Part shown: in pieces, positions 47,107-61,119 of the stretch
Numbering within the stretch: position 1 is the stretch's first letter
How the letters are laid out: each line of letters opens with the position of its first letter
Assembly (NCBI GenBank): GCA_945643635.1
Contig: CALZFC010000349.1
Coordinates: forward strand, 3,856,501-3,920,500
Source: Allodiplogaster sudhausi
Lineage: Eukaryota > Nematoda > Chromadorea > Rhabditida > Diplogasteridae
Direction of reading: 5' to 3'
Length of the DNA: 64,000 bases
The notes under the pieces: generated by a model
What the model was told of the DNA's origin: nothing
The model's input: only the letters and a program-made list of their open reading frames with translations
Database searches by the model: none
Made by a program: the position numbers and the translations under genes

Positions 47107-48695
47107 CGGTCGCTCTCTCCATCTCTTTCTCTCTCCCTTTCTTTCTTTCTCCCGCTCTCTCTCTCCTCATCTGTCGCCCTCTGGCTGTTGTCTGCAGCCA
47201 CTTCCTTCGTCGCCTCGTCCCCGGAAGGCCGCCGAAATCGCCAATCGGCAAGAGCAATTGTGAGAGAGAGAGAGGGAGAGAGAGACTTATAGATGGAGAG
47301 AGGGAGAAAGGGACAAAGAGAAAGTAAAATAAAAAGAGAAAGAGAGAGAAATAAAAAGTAAGAGTATGGAACACGCATGCCAGCGGTCTTCCCCCATCAT
47401 CTTTCACGCCCTCTCTCTCTTTCACTCTCTCTCTCTCTCACTTTCACTCTTGCAATCTCACGCTTTCTCTTCATTTGCTCATGTTCTCTGTCTCTGTCTC
47501 TCTCTCTCTATCCAATGCATCCGATGTTCCTCTCTTTGCATAGAAGTTCTTAGCAAACTCCTCTCTGTCTACTCTTCTCGCCTCCTCTCGTGGCTCCGCC
47601 CCCTTCTCAATCTGCTCCTCCTACTCGGTCACCTCCACTGCACTCTAGTAATACACATTCGACATCTGAGGACATTTCTCTCTCCTCTCTCTCTATCTTT
47701 CTCTCTCTCTTCTCTCTCACTCGTTCTGTCTCTCTCTCTCTCCCCTTTCTCTCTCTCTTCTCTCTCACTCGTTCTCTCTCTCTCTCATCCCCCCTCTCTC
47801 TCCGTCTATCTCACCCCTATTCACTCTCCCCATTCGCGATCACTCATTCTCGACCATAGACCAATCTCGACCTTATTTCACTGCCATTGTCTAAAAGTAG
47901 AAGGAGTTTCATCTGACAATGAGTGCTTGTATTCTTCAATTATAAGTAAGTTCGTCATCTCTTTCTATGTGTTTCTGTCTCTTGTCTCTCTGTCTCTCAT
48001 TCACTTTCTCTCTCTTGTCTCTGCTATAATTGTTTCGTATCATTTTATTTTTAATTTTATTTATTTTCTCTGTTCCTTCTCTGAACTGTTTAGTTTTAAA
48101 TTGTACTGAAACATATTTTTGTTCAATCTCTTCTTTGAAAAATAACTTCCAAAACATTTTTTAGTTCAGTTTCTAAACATCCTAGATGTCAGACAGAAAA
48201 ACTAAAAGGACAACTTTGTATATGGCAGCTAAAGCGCGGGGGGAACGTACACTGCCTGAAATTCGATAGTAACGAAAGAACTTTCAGCACATGTCTCTTC
48301 TGTCTAGTCTTTTTCTTCTTCTTCGCCTCATAGTCTTCGCTGTATCTTGCTTGAGCTTCTCTGGTAACTTGTAGCCCGTATTTTTCATCTGTTCTTCCTT
48401 CTCGACTTTCTTCTCTGTTACAATGACGCTGGTCGCCATATTTTGTACACTCTACTCTTGATCTTCGCGATATTTCGTATATTCAAATTATTTAACATAT
48501 GGCATATTCCACTAACATTTGTACAGTTGGAATATTCCAATACTGCTCATAATCCGAGCCATATTTCGTATATTCCAAGTATTCGATATCTAGAATATTC
48601 CATTCACAAACCTTTCCAAAGTTGGTATATTCCAAACATTATCTTCTGATCATTTAGTTTAGAATATTCCATTGCCCTCCCAGACGTACCACCAG
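42344..48695. repeat. gene-poor DNA dominated by GA/CT tracts
   Basis: Main tracts: GA 42895-42950; CT 43915-44010; GA 44158-44250; CT 44755-44855, 45025-45210 (pure (CT)n near 45115-45148) and 45355-45475; GA 45630-45735; a C run of about 22 at 46208-46231; CT 46250-46345, 46500-46610 and 47035-47165; GA 47258-47355; CT 47410-47510 and 47680-47815. 43050-43900 and 45910-46150 are AT-rich. An inverted repeat GTAAGAAGTGTGG/CCACACTTCTTAC lies at 44616-44661. 48470-48680 holds six spaced GAATATTCC-type motifs running up to the GPCR start. No gene supported. Confidence 0.7.
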
Positions 48696-49040
48696 ATGAA
48701 TGTGACATCCTGGCGTGCGACAGCCTCCTCCTCCTCCTCATCGCCCTCTTGGACGGCATCGGAGACTGTCGTCTTTGACCCGGCTGCTGCCAGTGGCGAG
48801 TATGCAAACTGCTCCACTATTCAGGTCAGTCATTATTGTTCACAAAAGTTGTTCGTTCCAATTATTGAGATGTTCCGCACTTATTGTTAGCTATGCGTAT
48901 TGTAAGAGGTTTTTTTTACTATTGCACAATGCTTGAAGCATGCGATGGTTGCACAGGCGAACATCAATAAATAGTTTGACTTCATTATAAATTATCAGAC
49001 TTATTTTGTGTACTCTATATCTCTCACTTCTCTCTCTCCC

Positions 49041-49077
<37 letters not shown>

Positions 49078-49582
49078 AGGAGCTCTCCTTTGAGTCGGTC
49101 GACCTGCCAGCGATCCAGCTGCTCTTCGCCGTACTCTACACTCTCGTCTGGACAATGGCCATCGTCGGCAATGCGCTCGTTCTCTACGTTGTTTCATTCG
49201 CCCAGGTGCGTTTTTCTTCTTTTCTCTTATACTAATTGTGGCATCATTTATCAACTTGGCATATTTGAAAATCTTCGATATTGGTATATACTAATTATAT
49301 TCTGCATTCTTTTATTCTGTTCTAATTCTGACGTCATCGATTTAGCACATTTGAATAAAATCAAACGATAGTGGCATATACCACTTATACGTAACCTTTT
49401 TTTGTGTCGAACTGGTCACACTTTTTTGTGTGCTTCCTCCAAGACAAGGCCAAATTTCTTTCGCATATCCAGCACAGATAGAATCTAGCCTCATATATCT
49501 ACCGCATTTGAAATATGATCGCCACACTTATCTCCTTCTCGAACACGTGCGCGTGATCTTTCGATCTCTTTCTCTTCTGTCG

Positions 49583-49628
<46 letters not shown>

Positions 49629-51786
49629 CCTATCTCTCTGACGCTCTCTGACTCGCTCGCTCTCACTCACTCTCTGACCATTCTCTTTCTCTCCTTCTTT
49701 ATTGGATTTCCCACTAATGTCTCCTGGTTGCTTTCGATCTCTAAAGAGAGCACTCTACCACTTTATGCTGTCAACAAGCTTCCGCATTTGCCTCGTGCCA
49801 ATTGCACATTGCTAGAGCAAATTGGAAATCTGCACCATCGCTCTGCTTAATTCGGTGGCTGCGACAAAAAAAAAGATAAGTAAATAGAGGTAATGCTTGC
49901 CTCCAGAATACCGTAGTTATTCCGTAAAGAAATTAGGGTTGAGAGCTCTTTCATAGATTACTCTTTTATGTATTTATGTAGATAGGTCTCAAATTAACGG
50001 TTTACAAAGAATAAAAAAAAGCATCGACACAAGCACAGCTACTTGTATACTTTGTTAAATTAAAGCACCTCTCATGCGACATTTGCTCGTTTGTCAGGCG
50101 CATTAATAAGGCTACTGAAGCGTAGGCGAGGTTGCCGCCTAAATTTAGCCTAATTTACATAACTTGACCAAATATTTTCGCAATCGGCGGCATCTTGGGC
50201 CGACATTGTGAATGTAAGCGCGCAAAATAGCGGAAGAACAATCTAGAGAGAAAGAAAGGGATAGAGAGCAAGAGAGACAGAATTTGTCATGAAATGCGAT
50301 ACAATTGACGAAGATGTGCGGGGCGAGCATAAATTATAGAGCACGTCTAGTAACTGCTCTCGCGGCGAGGATTCATTCCCTTTTCTCCTCGCGACTTTGG
50401 ATAACCAATTTGTGCTAGTGAGCTTTGCTTATTTCTCTGGCTGTGTTTTTTTCTTCTCCGCACTCTTTTTTCTCTCTTTCTCTTTCTCTCTCTTTATCTT
50501 TCTCTTTCCCTCTCTAGATTCTCCCTCATTTACTCTCTATCTCTCTCTCCTCTCTCTCCCTCTTTCTGTATTCATCTCGCCCTCAAAAGTTGTCTGATCT
50601 GCAGTATTATTCAAAACATTCCCAATCTTATTCTAGTAATCCTTACTTGTTACATATAGTATAAATACAGGATGACACAGCATTTCCTAGTGAGAGGATA
50701 TCGAGACTAACAGCAGCTTTGGCATGAGAGCCAAGCGCGACAGTACGCACATATAGATTTGTCGCCGTATACAAAAATTTCGCACGAATTCTCGTACGGT
50801 GTAGGCGGAAGTTTTACGAATTTAGTATTTTCCCAAACATATTTCTAAAGATGGAACAAATCGTCAAATCAGCGTCTTGAGATTTCCTGCCCCATATATA
50901 CATAAATGGGCAAATTTCGTCGAAACTTTAGTGATCCTAATATTTTTTTTAGTTGTTTTCGCATCTCTCGTAGTTCTTTCTTCTTCATACCTGCATTCAT
51001 TTACCAGTGGCACAACGCCACATACCACAGTTCGAACATCTATCAAAGCAGGTGCATGACGAGGGGGGGGGGTTGAACGGGGAGCATACAAATGGGCCTA
51101 TTTTTGTTTCCTCCTTTTGCTATTTCTACAATATCCCATTCCCCACCTTCCAATCACTTCCCGCTCTCTTTAGCCTAATCACACCCGTTCCTCGTTCATA
51201 TCTCTCTTTCAATCTGCTCAAAAAGTTGACACCCTCCACCCTACCACCCTCTATATCTCTTCAATCAATCAATTTATACGGTGTAACATGAAACAAGAAA
51301 TGTAACACACGTGGTAAAATTATTAAGAAAGATATAGTAAATAATAATCTCCTTCTCTTAATTTCTCTCTCTCTCTCTCTCTCTATCTCGTATTTTGACT
51401 CGAGTGCCACCTTCATGGTTCGTGGTGGCTTTTTTTCTTCTGTTTTGGCAGACTGCACGCAGCAGAGGCATTGTGAACAGTTCGTGCAAGCCGATTAGGC
51501 AAGGAGACACTGAAGAATATTTTATTTTCCGTAAATACGGGCAAAACAATTTGCTAATGTAATCTGTAATTAGGAAATTTTTCCAAAAAGCTTTAGAGCA
51601 TCTGTTCTTTGCAATCCTTCTTTCCTTATGTTCTATTAATGTGGCGAAGATGATGCCATCCGATTAGACTTTTTCTACTCGCCACTTCCTTTTCTATCTT
51701 CCTCTCTCTCTTTATCTCTCTCTATCTCTCTCTCTTTTATATCTATTTCTTTCTCTCTTTACCTCTATGTCTCTCTGTCTCCTCTC

Positions 51787-51820
<34 letters not shown>

Positions 51821-52195
51821 GTCTTCCACTTGTAATAAAAGGAGCAAGGTGTTCTGGCCCGACCCGTCTTTCCATGGTGTGCTCGCTGAAGAAGCGGCCA
51901 TTCAGAAGGAAGAGGGCCACGCTGATGAGAACAAGGATAAAGAGAGACGGAGACGGAGATGCAGAGAGGGAGAGGGTGAACGAGAAAGAGAGCGAGAGAG
52001 AGAGAGAGAGAGAGAGGGAGGGAGGGAGGGAGAGAGAGAGGGAAGAGATGCGAAAAAATTTCGGGTTCGCGTGTTTCGACCCGAATGGATCCTTGCAGCT
52101 TCAACCTCCCCCCTTTCTAGATCTTCGCCGCTTATATTCTATAGTTCTCTTTTCACTAACCATAAGCATTATTTTCTCTATAGAGAAAACTCTTT

Positions 52196-52234
<39 letters not shown>

Positions 52235-52260
52235 TACTCTTCCTATCACTCGTTTTTTCT

Positions 52261-52308
<48 letters not shown>

Positions 52309-52638
52309 ATCCCTAATCCCGTAATTTGTCTTCCCTCTATCAAGTTGAGCCACACACGTGCGATGCACCAAATTGAAGCCACATCTCCAACTCGCCCTTC
52401 TCTTCTTTCCCTTTTCTCATTTATTCACAAACGTCCTCTTCTTCTTTTACTGTTTCTCGGGCACTTGACAAATTCCTTCGCCTCTTTGTACTCTCCGCTT
52501 CTTTCTATAAAGGGTTCCTTGGCATTCCTCTCTTTCTTCGCTTTTGAAGTACGGTTTCATTTTCTCTCTCTCTCGCTCTCTCCCTCTCTCCCTCTCTCTT
52601 TACCCTTTCTCTCTCCCACTCTCTCTCTCTACTCGTTA

Positions 52639-52720
<82 letters not shown>

Positions 52721-53563
52721 TTTTCCCACATGACGAATAATGACATCGGCCAATGGGTGGGGGGCATTTACAAGGCTAGGAAGAGATGTCAGAGAAGTCC
52801 AAAGCTTTTGAACACTGACGGGCAAAACGAAAAGAAGAAATGAATGCTCTCTCTCTCTCTCTCGCTCTCTTTCTCTCTCTCTATCTCGTTCTCATTTTCT
52901 CTCGCTCTTCCTCTCTTCAGCTCTCTCTCTCGCTCTGTATCGCTTCCAGACATCCTATTCAATGGGATCTCTCTACCAAAAACAGATACTGAAAAGCAAA
53001 ACCAACGGTTAACTAACTACTTTTCATATTCAATGCAAGAGTGCATAACAAAGTGAATGGGGGCCAAGAGCTAACAAATATTTACCCCCCAAACAATACA
53101 TAAGAGTACTCCATAACGACCTCATCTCTTTCATCTTTCATTGTTGACGAGAAAGTCCACCCTTTTCCTGTTATACGCCGGAGGCAAAAGAGTGGAAAAC
53201 AAGAAGAAATCAGAACGGTCAATGAATTACAAAATGTTGTGAGCTAGGCAAAAGGAAAGGCCAAGATCGACATTGCAGATTAAGCAATGTTTTACGTTGT
53301 CAAAAACAGAAAAAAAAACTTAAAAAAAAATTCATAGTTTAAGCTTTGTTGAAGCACTTTTGAGAAGTCAACAATTTCCTGTGAGTAGAGTCGGATACTT
53401 AAATAAACATCAATTGGGAGAGACATTCATCCTTTTTGCCTAAGTGTAAATAGCACCTCTCCCCACTCCCACCCCACCATACATATGTATTAATTGTTCG
53501 CTGCTAACGAGAATGCGTGGGAGCGAGTAGACAGAGATTCGGGAGAGGAGTAAATAGAGAAGA

Positions 53564-53594
<31 letters not shown>

Positions 53595-54778
53595 AGGGAG
53601 AGAGTCTGAAATAGAGAAAGGGAGAGCTCGAGAGAGAGAGAGGGTGCAAGAGAGAGAGACAAAAAGTGAGCATAAGTTAGAGGGAGGGAAAGAGTGCAAG
53701 AGAGAGAGAGACAAAGGGATAGAGTGAGTTAGAGGGACAGACAGAGAGACAAAAGGGGATCTGCAAACGTGTGAGATGTGCTACTACTTGGAATTAATAA
53801 ATTGCCATTCGTCACCTCCATTCATCGCGTAGGAAAAGTAGAAAAGTCACACAAGATATGCACAGAAAAGGCACACACAAGGGCGAATGAGAATAAAAGA
53901 ATGCCGTTGAATGCGTCAAATGAGAAAAAGAGAGGGAATGCACATAATGACCGGGAAACACACTCGCTCTCGAAAATTGTTGTGGACGGCGAACGAAGTG
54001 CTCTAATCTTTGATGAAAGAGTCCCGGCTAACCTTTCCTATGATTAGTTGCTGCCTTGACCTGATGACAAATTATATAAATTGAGCTTGTTTATATTTCA
54101 TATTGCGAGAAAAAATTCATTTGAATATTTAGAATGTTCCAAAAGATTATCTGAATTTAGAATATTCCAAAAGTCAATTTTAATATTTAGAATATTCCAA
54201 AAGTTCATCTGGATATATAGAATAATCCAAAAGTGATCAACATTGCAGGTGTCACTCTCAGTCCGGTCCGTCTTCATCGGCTGCCTCGCCGTCTCCGATC
54301 TTCTAATGAGTCTGACGTCGCTGCCGGTCACTGCTGTCTCCATCTTCTCGCGCGCCTGGCTCTTTCCGGACTTTTTCTGCAAGCTCATCGGCGTCTTCCA
54401 GGCGAGCGGCGATCATGCCAAAAAACCAAAATTAATTTTATTATATTTAATTTTTATTTTGCTTACACCAATACTGTATATTTTTTGTGCTGGCTAAGGA
54501 TAGCACAAGTTTCGTGTGCTGCTGAAAAGATAATTTCAGTGTGCTCCCCGAGGAGCAGCTGAACAACTCTCGCTTCCCGCGCTGTCACATTTCAGAATTT
54601 TATTCTTCTAAAAAGAGAGTAAGCCAGAGGAGAAATTGGCAACAGAGATATGAGCATTTGACTTCACCAGTTGCTATCTTTGCCCTACTTTCCGAAATCC
54701 TTTTTCGTATTCAATGCGCAAGTGACGCTTTTTTCGAGATATCTATGCGCCAATGTTCGTGTCTCTCTGTCCCTCTCT

Positions 54779-54823
<45 letters not shown>

Positions 54824-57800
54824 TTTCTTGAGCCATCGCCCTCTTGACTTCAGCAATGACATCTTCAGCGTCCTCTCGATATCAAGACAACTTGAGTTTT
54901 GATGGACGGGTGCAGCCGTGGCCACTTGTAGCCTTAGACGGGGGATTTTGCTATAGGGTTTCTGAAGGAGAGCGAGAGAGAGAAAGAGAGAGAGATAGCA
55001 AAGAGGAAGAGAGAGAGAGAGAGCTAGAAAGAGAGGGAGAGGAAGCCAATCCCCCGAAGAAATGAGCAAGCAAAGTGGCCTCGAACACGTACGCCTAGGG
55101 GAACAGCCAATTTGGTTCCCTTCGACTGTTTATCCACGGACGACGAGGAGCAGAGCGAGACTTGGATGAACCTTACGAACCTTAAGGAATGCATCAGAGT
55201 GAGTCTCTTAGGAGATGGTTCGAGAAGCCCCTGTTTCCTTCTTAACGAGAGAGAACAGGAAGTGAGCATGCAAAAAAACACAGTAACGTCATAGACAAGG
55301 AAGTAGTCAAAGAAATAGCATTAATCCAAACAGCTTCTTTATGGACATTATAATTGAATTATAGAAAAAGCTTTTGTGGATGCAAACAATTGGGGTGGCG
55401 GACGTTCAATCTGTACTTTGTTCTATTTATCTTCTATTTTTCGTCATGCATGGGTCCATTGTGTCTTCTTCATTCCTCTCCGGAAGACGAGTGCGGCTGG
55501 GTCATTGTTCAGTAAAAAGAGAGCCCGGAGAGTCCTCGCTAAGCGGAACCCCCCTCCCCCCCCCAAACATCCGCACCCTAGACTCGCCGGGTGCACAACA
55601 CGCAGCTAGTGAAGCCATTCAACGCAATCGCGCGTGAGCGATTCGATAATATATACGCAAGCCATAGATTGACGAGCTTTAGTGACTAATCTTATTTACT
55701 GACGAGTCCAATTTTCTAGAATGAGCATATTTAGAGACCGCAGTAACCAACATTTGACACAATGAACTTTGGGCCGGCTGCTATCGTACTTTAATTTCTA
55801 AAATACGGGCACAGTGAATGCACCTTAAAAAACGGGAGCACGATATTTTCAAGTTTAGTGATGTCCGCCGCGTCCCCATCGCTTCTGCGGCATTTTTTTA
55901 GTCTTCATTAATAGCATGGAAGCCACTAAGAGGAATGCTCGCTATTTTATCCTATTTAGTGTCCATTCTCGTGGTCAATAGCAACATGCAATAATTTGAC
56001 TGAATTTTTTTCGCCGCTTAAATTGAGCTAAAAACATATTTTATACTGTCGTGGCGGGCAAATTTCAACATTCTATTTGAAGCCATGGCCTTTCTAAGTA
56101 TGTATGCAAAATTTGAAGATACTTTAAACCTAGGGGCTTTAGATATCTTCAAAAATGTACTGTTGAGTATATCGAGCGAAATAGATAGTTTGAGCTAAAA
56201 ACCTATTTTATAATGTCATGGCGGGCAAATTTCAATGTTTTATTTGAAGCCATCACCTTTCTAAGTATGTATAAAAAATTTGAAGATACTTTGAACCTAG
56301 GGGCCTTAGATATCATCGAAACATTGCTGGCAGCTGATGTAAGACTTGCCGACCCAAACAATTATTTTTTTCGCAGAATCATGGGCCAGCGAACAAAGGA
56401 GTGGATTGAGATTTAAAAATATTAGATTTAAACATAAAGATAAAATTGTTGTGCTAAAAATAAAAAAAAAGTGTAAAGAAGTTAGTTGGGCATCGCCTGT
56501 TGCGATAATCTGACCGGCCAAACTTCATTTGACACAACGACATGCATCAGCAGACATACTGTGGGCGTCCCATAATCCCCAAGAATAAGCATATTAAAAA
56601 CGCCTTTTAATGACTTAATTTCAATTTTGTTTGGGTTTCTGATTATAGATATGGTTTCCTCGTCACTGAAAATCCCCAGAAACATCATTCGTTTACATTT
56701 CATTGCTATTTGAAAAAATCATCTGCGGTCTCTAAGCATATTTCGAATTTTCAGGGGGTCTTAGAGTAATGGTTCGAAAAATAACCATTTTTAATTTACA
56801 TAAATGAAATAAAAATGAGTCATATAGATTAGTAAATTAAAATAAAATTTACTTCCAGGGAGGCAGCATCTTCGTCTCCTCCTTCACGCTCACAGCAATC
56901 GCGATCGATCGATGCTTCCTGATTCGTAGGCCAAACCAGGAGGTATGTACATATATGACGGTGCCAACTAAAAAAAACGGTCGTTTTTGCATTTTCGACT
57001 CGTGGTGCACACTTTTTTGGAATATTCCACATGAATATGCCAAATTTGCCAAAAAGTACGCGTACTTTTTGACAAATTTGGCATATTCGTGTGGAATATT
57101 CCAAAAAAGTGTGCATAAGGAGTCGAAAATGCAAAAACGACGGTTTTTTTAGTTGGCACCGTCATATATGTAGCATATAAGACAGTGTGAATTAAAAAGT
57201 TTTTTTTTTTTTGCAATTTTCGAATAAGCTGTTATTTTTGGCACGGAATTAGAATATTCCAGTTCTTGCCATTTTTGACAATCGTAAAAAATGTCAAAAC
57301 GCTGATCTGGCAATTTTAACGATCGTCAATAATAGCAAACAGTGGAATATTCTATATCGACAGTGGAATATTCTAATTCCGTGCCAAAAATAACAGCTTA
57401 TTCGAAAATTGCAGAAAAAACCAAACTTTTTAATTGACAGTGTCTTATATTCAAAAAAATTACATAAAAATTTTGCTTAAATGCTATTCGAGCCTTTATT
57501 TGAGTATATAGAATATTTGTAATAAAATAATTCACTCCATTATTTGGAATATTCCTAATTGTCAAATATAACTTTAGATTATTCCAAATATTTGACTATT
57601 TGAAATATTCCAAATATTGGAGTGAAAATTGGTTTTTTCGTTCTTGGAACTGCAAGGTTCTGCAGATTAAATCTCTGTCTTGCCTCGTCTCCTTTTTTCA
57701 CTCTTCTGCTGCTCTTTGCTGTCCTCCTCGTATTGTTGCGATTGGTCTCTCCATTCAACAATCTTCGGCAGTACTAGGAAGAGTTGACGTCGCGGGAAAC

Positions 57801-59633
57801 TTAGAGCGGTTCGCCGGCAGCTTTTCACTTGGACCCCCTGCAGAGTCATTGAGGCAACTCTTTTAAAGCCCTCTCCTCTATCTCTCTTTCTCTTTCTCTC
57901 GCTCTCTCTCTCCCTCTCCATCTTTACCTTTCTCTGCTTCTCTCTTTCTATCTAATTGTCTCTTTCTCTCTATTTCTCTCCCTTCCCCTCGCTCTCTCTT
58001 CTCTCAATTTGCAAGGACCCGTCACGCCTTTCGGCCACAGTCCCGTGGCACTCCTTGGCCTTTAGCACTTTTTGTTGCGTTTCTTCTAACAACCCTCCAT
58101 CGCCTACGGCCCCTTTTGATCTCGCTCAGTTTCCGCCTCCCTTACACCATCTTTCTCCCTATTCGCTCTCTTTTCTCGCTTTCTATCGTTCAGTTATCGC
58201 TCTCCCACTCTCCTTCTCTACACATGCTATCTCTCTCTCCTTCTCTACACTCTCCCTCTTTTTCTCTCTGGCCAGACTCTCAGCTTCTCCACTCTCCCCT
58301 GCAACCGTTCCACTTCCGTCCTTACCAGGATTTCCGACGTGGCCGGGGGCAAACAGAAAAAAAATCATGCGGTCTTATGAAAGGAGGCGTTCAGCCAGAG
58401 GGATGTTCTTTCAATCTCGCGGCCTATTTGAGAAACTATTAAATTTTTGGAGTTTAGCCTTTGCACACTTTCCCTCACTGTCCTTCTCTTTCTCTCTATC
58501 TTTCTCCCTCGCTCTCTCCAACCTCTCTCTCACACACACACACATCTCTTACCTCTCTCAAATTCTCTACACTGACGGAATTGCCTCATGTCACATCGAA
58601 ATGTTAATTTCACACAGGAGAAATAAATAAGTAAATAGATCTCATTAATAATTCCCTAAAAGGAGAAGAAGGCGGACGTGCAAAAGTCAAAAATGTCAAA
58701 AGTGCAATTTTTTTCAAGAATGGAAGTGAATGATGAATTGAGCGCATAAGGAAAGAGGAACACAAGGCGTTCCTTTTTCCTTATGAGCCTTTGTCCTTTT
58801 GCCCTTTGAAGCTCATCTGCCAGTTCTTGACGATGAAAAATATACTACTCCAGAGCAGGCCGGGTTTTGGTGGGATTTAAAAGAGAGTGACAAGCGAACT
58901 GGGTGCAGTTTTTTGTGTGTGGAACTGAACGAGGGGACATTGCCAAGTTTAGCACAAGATGGATTTTCACACGCAATATTGCAACAAAAAGCATGCGAAT
59001 TGCATCTGGATGGGAAACAATGAAAAAGTCATTAAAAATATTTCATTATATGCGAAACTTTTACACCAGAATTTCGAAAATTCACACTGTTCGCCATTTT
59101 TATGTTTAAAAAAGTTAAAACGCTTATTTGACAGTTTTTACTATCGTAAGGAATGACAAATTGTGAAATATTCAAAAATTCGGGCAAACTTTCCAATGCT
59201 GAAGCAAAACGAAATTGTGTAGATGTACTTGGAATAGATCTAAATACGAAAGAAATTACTGAAGACACTAATAGATATGATAAGCATATACATTTGTTAT
59301 ACATATATTCTTAATGGTTATTCTGTAATTTAATTTTTTTTTGTACTGTACTGAACAGTCTTATTCTTGTGGTATATTCCAAAATGAAAACATCCTTATT
59401 CTAATGTTATTGTACATATACCAAAATGAAAGCAGCACATTCTTATGGAATATGCCAAAGTGGTCTATTCTTGAGGTGATCAACTACGAGCGCGCCATCA
59501 ATGTCGTCATCTTCATCTGGGCACTCGGTTATGCACTCGCGTTGCCGGTCGGCATCTTCTCGCGCGCACTCTCGTATGAGGGGACGTGCGGCGTGTTCTG
59601 CGAGGAGAATTGGTGAGGGAGAGAGAGAGAAAA

Positions 59634-59672
<39 letters not shown>

Positions 59673-61011
59673 GAGAGAGAGATAGAAGAGAGAGCGAAGA
59701 GAGAGAGAAGAGAGAGAAGAGAGAGAGAGAGAAGAGAGAGCGACGAGAGAGAAGAGAGAAAGAGAAAGTGAAAGAGAAACAGAGTAGAAGAGTGAAAGAG
59801 AGAGAGAAAAAGAAACACAGAAGAATAAGAGAGAAACAGAATGAAAGCCGGTTGATAGAACAGAGATAGGGATAGAAAGAAAAAGAAACTTCGCAGAAAC
59901 AGAGGATAGTAGAGTTTTCAAAAAAAATATTAAAATATGATGTAACGTTCACATCAAATTTCCGTAGTTGAGCTGAAAGTTGGGTTTCGCTTCAAAATGC
60001 AATTCTATTAGAATGTCTTTTTTTTTACAATGTTTGGCTCCTTCTTGTCAGTCCGGAAATGAAATGTGGCAGGGTGTGCATGTCACTGTTGTTTATACAA
60101 TATTCCACTTTTCAATCTTCCTATTCTAAACAGCCTCCTTTGACCCGTTTCGTTCCCGAGTTTTAGCAATACCAGTCGGAGAGAAAAAAAAACGCAATAT
60201 CCCTAGGTCTTCTTCTCTAATATTCGAATATTCGAAAAGGAAGCATGGGAGCTTTTTTTCCAATTTCTCCAAGACCAGCTTTCCTCTCTCTGAGCATTCT
60301 CGTTTGGTGTTCGAAGAACGACACCCGGAAGAAAAAACGGGGGAAACCATTGCCATGGCGGACTTTCCTGCATATTTTGCTCGCGCAATCTCTTCTCCTA
60401 TCGTCTCATACTTCTATCAGTCTCTGTCGCATATCTCTCTCTCTGTCTCTTGCTCTCTCCCTCGTCTCCTTTTCTATCTCTATTTCTCTCTCTCTCTCTC
60501 TTTATATCTCGTCAATTTTCACACTTGCTCTCCCTTTCCATGACACATCCGTTCGTCGTTTACTGCTCATCTCCTTGCTCTTTTTTGTTCACTTAGACGT
60601 CATAATCCGCTTGCGCATTCTCGAATTCAATTCTCTTTGTCTTTCTCTCTCTCGCTCTCATTCTCTCAGTCTTTCTCATTCTCTCTCACTCACTCTCTCA
60701 CTCTTCTCCTCCGGATGTTTAAACCTTCGTTCGTATCCGATGTCACTCTGTGTCTTCGCTGCAAGAGACACGAAGATGGAGAAGATGGCCAAGACTCAAT
60801 TGCAACAGCGCTCCCTGTGCACTTCGTTGAATGCAGCCTTGCAAGGCCATCCCGGTCCTAAGAGAGCGGCTGAGGGAGCAAGCTAGCCCCATCATTTACA
60901 GATAAACTTATGTACGTACTTTAGGAAACAGAAAAGAGATCGAGAGAAAGAGAGAGAGGAAGAGAGAGAGATAGAGAGCGAGAGAAAGAGAGAGAGAGGA
61001 AGAGAGAGAGA

Positions 61012-61047
<36 letters not shown>

Positions 61048-61083
61048 GAGAGAGAGAGGAAGAGAGAGAGGAAGAGAGAGAGA

Positions 61084-61119
<36 letters not shown>

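Noticed and set aside
56213..56416. 67-codon frame MSWRANFNVLFEAITFLSMY...
   Set aside because: It is one half of an internal tandem duplication in a repeat element; the other half does not keep the frame.
58799..59023. Frame MPFEAHLPVLDDEKYTTPEQ...
   Set aside because: Within GPCR intron 4, partly overlapping a degenerate family-D remnant; three overlapping frames are open and none shows a family motif.
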